Assembly (NCBI GenBank): GCA_963575745.1
Contig: CAUYUJ010012781.1
Coordinates: 37,215-101,214 of the forward strand
DNA from: Prorocentrum cordatum
Lineage: Eukaryota > Sar > Dinophyceae > Prorocentrales > Prorocentraceae
Direction: 5' to 3'
DNA length: 64,000 nt
The translations under genes were made by a program, and so were the position numbers. How positions within the stretch are numbered: position 1 is the first letter of the stretch; the number at the start of each line of letters is the position of its first letter. Below are positions 60,095 through 64,000 of the stretch, in pieces. The notes beneath the pieces are model-generated. The model was not told the origin of the DNA and did no database searches. It saw only the letters and a program-made list of their open reading frames with translations.

Positions 60095-60215
60095 GAGGGG
60101 GGTCTCGAGAGGGCGCTGGGGGACGGCGGCGGTTGCGTCCCGCGAGCTCTCGGCACCTGCGCGCGGCGGCCACGCTGGCGCGGGCGTGCAGGGGTGAACG
60201 CGCCCCGGGGGGAGG
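60095..60215 (+). CDS. weak candidate exon
   Basis: CACTTTCCCTTCCTCCTCGCGGCCCCAG| is a good acceptor. Two frames are plausible: GGLERALGDGGGCVPRALG (phase 0) and RRRLRPASSRHLRAAATLAR (two-base entry), with similar third-position bias. Product unknown. Confidence 0.25.
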
Positions 60216-60769
60216 GGCGGGGGCGTGATGACTAGGGGGGGTGGATATCATGGCTGGGGCCATGATATTTCCCCAGATTTCATGGCGTCTCTTCTTATTT
60301 CATGACGTCCCTGGCCCCCCCCCCCCTGAGCCGCGCACATGCCGCCGGCCATGATTTGCGCCCCCCTCCTCTTGGACATCCCCCTCTTGGCCGCCCCCGT
60401 GTTTCGGCCTTGGGTCAAGGGAGGAGAACCACCACGACCCCGATTATCGGCGTTCACAAAACGGCCCTGAGCCTTTACTGACGGGCCCTGCCCTGTTCTA
60501 TGCCGTCCTCGGGTGCGTTTGCTGAGCGCCTTTGATTGTCGGGGTGATCCTCAACAGGGTGGTTTTTCTGCTCCCTGCTGGGGGCCACAAGGAGATGGGC
60601 CACAGCTTGGGAGCTCCAATCGCGAAGGATAGGATCGACGGCCTCCTCGGGGGCTCTGGCAGCGGCGGTCATTCAGGGTTGAGGTCTCTTGGCGCGGCGT
60701 CAGAGGCCAGCGCCCACGCCGGCAAGGCAGGGACTTTGCAGTAGTCGGCGTGCACTTGTTGCGCTCGAG
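60216..60769. other. no gene assigned
   Basis: ATATCATGGCTGGGGCCATGATAT near 60245-60270 is an almost perfect palindrome. TTTCATGGCGTC/TTTCATGACGTC words follow. The rest is unassigned. Confidence 0.4.
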
Positions 60770-61030
60770 ATGCGCAGCGCCAGAGGCTTCCTCCCGCGTT
60801 TTCTCCTCTGCGGCCGTCCTCTTCTTGCCCCAGCCCGCTGCGTGTGCGAGTCGTCCCCGCGCGGCCCGCGGGCGTGCGCCCGCCCTCGCCGCTGCCCCCC
60901 AACAAAAAGCTTGAGCGCTCGCACGCGGCTGCGAGTGTCACAGTGGCGACGTGCGCTGGCGAGCCGAGAGGAGGTGGTCGGGAGGCGGCGCTGCCAATGT
61001 CGCGCAGCGTGGAACAAGGCCTTCCACTAG
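60770..61030 (+). CDS. hypothetical 86-residue open frame
   Basis: ATG at 60770 to a stop at 61028. Peptide MRSARGFLPRFLLCGRPLLA ... SQWRRALASREEVVGRRRCQ, with about 75% G/C third positions. An overlapping frame is similarly open. No motif, splice or promoter evidence. Confidence 0.2.
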   Translation: MRSARGFLPRFLLCGRPLLAPARCVCESSPRGPRACARPRRCPPTKSLSARTRLRVSQWRRALASREEVVGRRRCQCRAAWNKAFH

Positions 61031-61196
61031 CGCGTTTGCTCCCGCGGGCTCGGCGGGCGATGCCGCCTGTCGCCGTGGTCGCCGCCGAGCCTCCCCCCTC
61101 TCTGAGTGGCCGAGCCCCCCCTCTCTTTTGAGTCCTCGGCTTCGACGGGAAGGCAGGAACGACAGATGGGCGAGGGGGATAATTAGTCATGGCGGC

Positions 61197-61380
61197 GGAT
61201 GAGTGTGTGTATATGTGTAGATGTGTCTGTGTGTGTCCGTGTGTCCGTGTGTCTGTGTGTATGTCTATGTGTGTCTGTGCATGTCTGTGTTTGTGTGTGT
61301 GAGTGTGTTTGTGTTAGTGTGTTTGTGTTTGTGTGTGCGCGTGTGTGTGTGTGTGTGTGCGTGTGCGTGTGCGTGTGCGA

Positions 61381-61415
<35 letters not shown>

Positions 61416-61492
61416 TGTGTCTGTGTGTGTGCGTGTGTGCGTTTGTGTGTGTGTGTGCGTGTGCGTGTGCGTGTGTGTATGTGTGTGTGTGG

Positions 61493-61528
<36 letters not shown>

Positions 61529-61760
61529 ATCTGTCTGTCTGTCGGTCTGTCTGTCTGTTCTGTCTGTGGTGCGTGTGTGTGTGTGTTGTGCGTGTGTGTG
61601 TGTGTATGTGTGAGTGTGTGTTGTGTGTGTGGTGTGTGTGTGCGGGTGTGTGTGTGTGTGTGCGGTGGGTGGGCGGAGGTGGGGGGGGGAAGGGGGGGGC
61701 GGGTGTGGGGGAGGGCTAGGTCGGGGTGGGTGGGTGGGTGTGGGTCGAGCTAGCCAGTTC
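61197..61760 (+). repeat. GT microsatellite with TCTG insert
   Basis: TGTGTG with CGTG/TATG variants for over 500 bp. 61497-61560 is CTGTCTGTCTGT. It ends in GGGTGGGTGGGTG. Confidence 0.95.
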
Positions 61761-61864
61761 GAACGAGCCAGAGGGCTCCGTCCACTCCCACCCGGCCTCT
61801 CACAACATAAGAAGCAAGTGCGTCGCGTCCGACGCCTGTCGCTCATCTTATATCGTGGGCGGCT

Positions 61865-62440
61865 AGACGTTCAGCGCGCGACGTGAGCTGCGTCCCATTC
61901 CTGCCGCGTATTGAACAACGTCGACGAGAAACAAAACCGCGCGCGATGTACGCCGCGCCCTGCTCTGGCCTCTCATGTGCATCGTCGGCGACAACATGTC
62001 CAGCGCGCGAAGTGCGCCGCGTTTTATTCCAGCCATGCGTGGTGTACTGCCAGTTGTTTCGATCCTGCCGCGCATGGAGGAGGGGGAGGAGGAGGAGGAG
62101 GAGGAGGAGGAGGAGGAGGAGGAGGATGAGGAGGGGAGGGACAGAGAGAGGGAGGGAGAACCTGAGGAGGAAGAAGAGAATGTCTCTTGGGAATTAGCGG
62201 GGCGTCCCATTCCCGCTACGCGACTCTCAGCGCCGACGAGGAGAACGTACATGTTGGCAAGGACAACGTCGACGTTGCGGTGCTCTTTGGCTGTAGGACG
62301 GGGGGTCCCGCGTAGGGTTGGCCAGGCGTCCGCGCGCGATGCGCGCTGCGTCCCATTCCTGCTACACGCAGCGCCGACGACAAGTAAGTCCATGTTGACG
62401 AGAACAACGTTGATTCGCATTGCTTTTTGATGGGTAGGAC
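61865..62440 (+). repeat. diverged tandem repeat of about 120-150 bp (Z)
   Basis: CTGCGTCCCATTCCTGC(C/T)(A/G), AACAACGTCGACGA(G) and GCGCGATG(T/C) recur at about 61890, 62010, 62200 and 62340. A GGA run (62075-62160) interrupts it. Confidence 0.6.
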
Positions 62441-62589
62441 GCGACCACCCGCTTGGGGCTACCCAAGCGATGTTCACTCCGCCCCACTCCTGCACATTTT
62501 CGCAACTCGACGACATGCAGGCGACAACACATTAAGTTTGTGCTACTGTTGACAGTTGGGACGGCGGGTATGCCATCGGCCGGCTAGGT

Positions 62590-62900
62590 GGGGATGTGGG
62601 GGTGTTCAATCATAGGAAGTCAGGATGTGGGTGTGGGTGTGGGTGTGGTGGTGGGGGTGGGTGGGTGGGTGGGTGGGGCGTTGTGGGTGGGGGAGGGGGG
62701 GGGGGGGGGGGGGGCAAACGGGGGAGAAGGGGAGGGGGGGTGCACGGGAAGCTGGGGGGCTGGGGCGGGGGGCGCGGGCAGCGAGGCAGGAGGAGGGCGG
62801 CGGCCCGCGAGAGGGGGGGGGGGGGGGCGGGGCATCGAGCCACCCCGAGAGGACCCGCGGCGGGCAGGCTCAGGAGAGCGAAGAGGTGCGGGGCACGCCA
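62590..62900 (+). repeat. G-rich tract
   Basis: GTGGGTGTGG, GGGTGGGTGGGTGGG and G runs up to about 20 bases. It could form G-quadruplexes; read accuracy here is doubtful. Confidence 0.85.
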
Positions 62901-62979
62901 GCCCCCCCCCCCCTTCGGGGGGCGCTCGGCCCTCCTCAGCTTTCAAGCAGTGGTGAAGCGTCCTGGTTCGCTTGTTAGG

Positions 62980-63144
62980 CCTACCAAACAATGTTCTAAG
63001 AACCTTTTTTTTGTGGTTCCCACCAAACGTTCTCAGAGCAGTTCAGGCGGAGTCTGTTTCGTTTCAACACATCGGGCTAATGTTCTAAGAACATTGTTTT
63101 TGTTCTTAGAGCATTTGGGGGTTCTAAGAACATTTCGTGGTAGG
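62980..63144. mobile_element. family M inverted-repeat element
   Basis: CCTACCAAACAATGTTCTAA at the left and TTCTAAGAACATTTCGTGGT then AGG at the right, complementary over about 26 bp. TTCTAAGAACA also occurs inside. Non-coding. Confidence 0.7.
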
Positions 63145-63213
63145 ACTATAGGAATGCCGGGACGGTCGGTCCCTTCTCACCCCCCCCGGGGGCGTTCGGC
63201 CCCCCTCCCCTGA

Positions 63214-63358
63214 AGTCGGGCACGTCCTCCTGCAGGCGGAGTTTGGACGAGAAACGAAACACAGTCCAGAAGTAACCAAACGTAGTCAGGACACATCGTC
63301 CCCCGACTACTGCTTGACATAACTTTGGGGCATTGCTGCTGTGGAGGGCCATGCCCGA
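63214..63358. mobile_element. family I element, copy 2 (decayed ends)
   Basis: AAGTCGGGCACGTCCTCCTG at the left and GGAGGGCCATGCCCGATTAA at the right match the ends of 39260-39444. The interior is unlike copy 1. Confidence 0.6.
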
Positions 63359-63414
63359 TTAAACCCTCTGCGTCCTTGCCCGCCCCTTCTCCAGCCCTGG
63401 GCAGCCCCTCCTCC

Positions 63415-63690
63415 TCTTCCTCCTCCTCCTCCTCCTCCTCCTCCGCCTCTCCTCCCTCTCCTCGTTCTCGGCACGCCCGCCCGCGCCCTCGCCCCTTCTC
63501 TTGCGAGAGCGCGTGCCTCCCTCGGCTGTGCGCGTCTCCTGCCGCACGTCGCGCGCCGTCGTCCTTGACTTCTCGCCTGGTTGCCACACCCTTCCGCCCC
63601 TCCTCCTCCTCCACCTCCTCCTCTTCCTCCTCCTCTTCCTCCTCCTCCTCCTCCTCCTCCTCCCCCTCCTCCTCATCCTCCTCCTTCGCC
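63415..63690 (+). repeat. CTC microsatellites
   Basis: CTCCTCCTC at 63415-63455 and 63600-63690, separated by CG-rich sequence. Spurious open frames on both strands. Confidence 0.9.
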
Positions 63691-63904
63691 GCTTCGCTCG
63701 GGCGATCAAGGGGCGCGGAGCAGCGACGGGGCCCGCTCCCACGCGCGACTTCCGCCGCCGAGCGAGGCGGCACCGGCCAGCCGCATGTTTTTTGGGGGGC
63801 ACCTCCCCCGATGCATGGATGTGGCGGCCGCGCGCCAGATCCATGGATCGCTAGTCCATGTTTGCGCGCCCCCGATTCTCGGAGAGCAAGCAGCGGCATG
63901 AGCG

Positions 63905-64000
63905 CAGAACTTCTCGAAGGTTCCGCGCGGACTTTCTGGACTGGCGCTGGGGCCCCCCCTGGCGACGCCTCCCTCAGTCGCCGGGCCCACTGGGGGCGCG
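63905..64000. repeat. family K element, left part, cut by window edge
   Basis: AAGGTTCCGCGCGGACTTTC, GGCGCTGGGGCCCCCCCTGG, GACGCCTCC: the left half of K. Confidence 0.6.

Noticed and set aside
62590-62900. A Gly-rich protein gene
   Set aside because: Open frames come from G and GT runs; no splice or codon evidence.

Overview
This window looks like nuclear DNA of a dinoflagellate. The best evidence is an exact copy, on the minus strand at 58952-58973, of the dinoflagellate trans-spliced leader (DinoSL). A degraded second copy lies directly inside it, at the 5' end of a non-LTR retrotransposon. Other features fit: high GC, small GC3-rich exon candidates ending in AG|G, introns made of repeats, very few genes, and many simple repeats. 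I cannot name the species. Large-genome lineages of the Prorocentrum type would fit.

Layout. 0-4.6 kb holds an old, broken minus-strand LINE with a small inverted-repeat element (family B) inside it. 4.6-18 kb mixes candidate plus-strand exons with short dispersed elements (families A, B, C, E, F, R, S), two long hairpins, and an 800-bp ATG microsatellite running into a GGA tract. 18.3-19.3 kb is a 72-73-bp minisatellite containing a GT microsatellite. 19-34 kb is mostly dispersed and low-complexity repeats, with two inverted 90-bp arms at 23.4/25.7 kb and a diverged duplication at 26.7/29.1 kb. 34.9-37.9 kb has the best cellular gene evidence: four plus-strand exons whose reading phases agree and which encode a coiled coil followed by a Ser/Arg-rich segment. 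One of its introns is made almost entirely of an A element plus a C element. 38.8-45.6 kb is a repeat block: degenerate AAGGAT arrays around two copies of a macro-repeat with a 54-bp minisatellite. 45.7-51.5 kb has two more exon candidates, nested inverted-repeat elements and a 132-bp tandem repeat. 51.7-59.0 kb is the near-complete LINE. 59-64 kb is repeats with a few weak coding candidates.

The LINE carries the recognisable protein machinery. ORF1 has a RanBP2-like zinc finger and coiled coils. ORF2 has an unusual multi-spanning hydrophobic N-terminus, then an AP-type endonuclease, reverse transcriptase, a CCHC knuckle, RNase H and Cys-rich C-terminal modules. The last two parts are each displaced by a -1 frame change. 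The element lies inside a GGA/TCC microsatellite and starts with spliced leader, so it appears to have been copied from a trans-spliced transcript.

Limits. Repeat families A-Z are my own labels from reading the sequence by eye; their edges are accurate to several bases at best. Exon calls rest on acceptor and donor context, third-position GC and phase, with no transcript or homology search.
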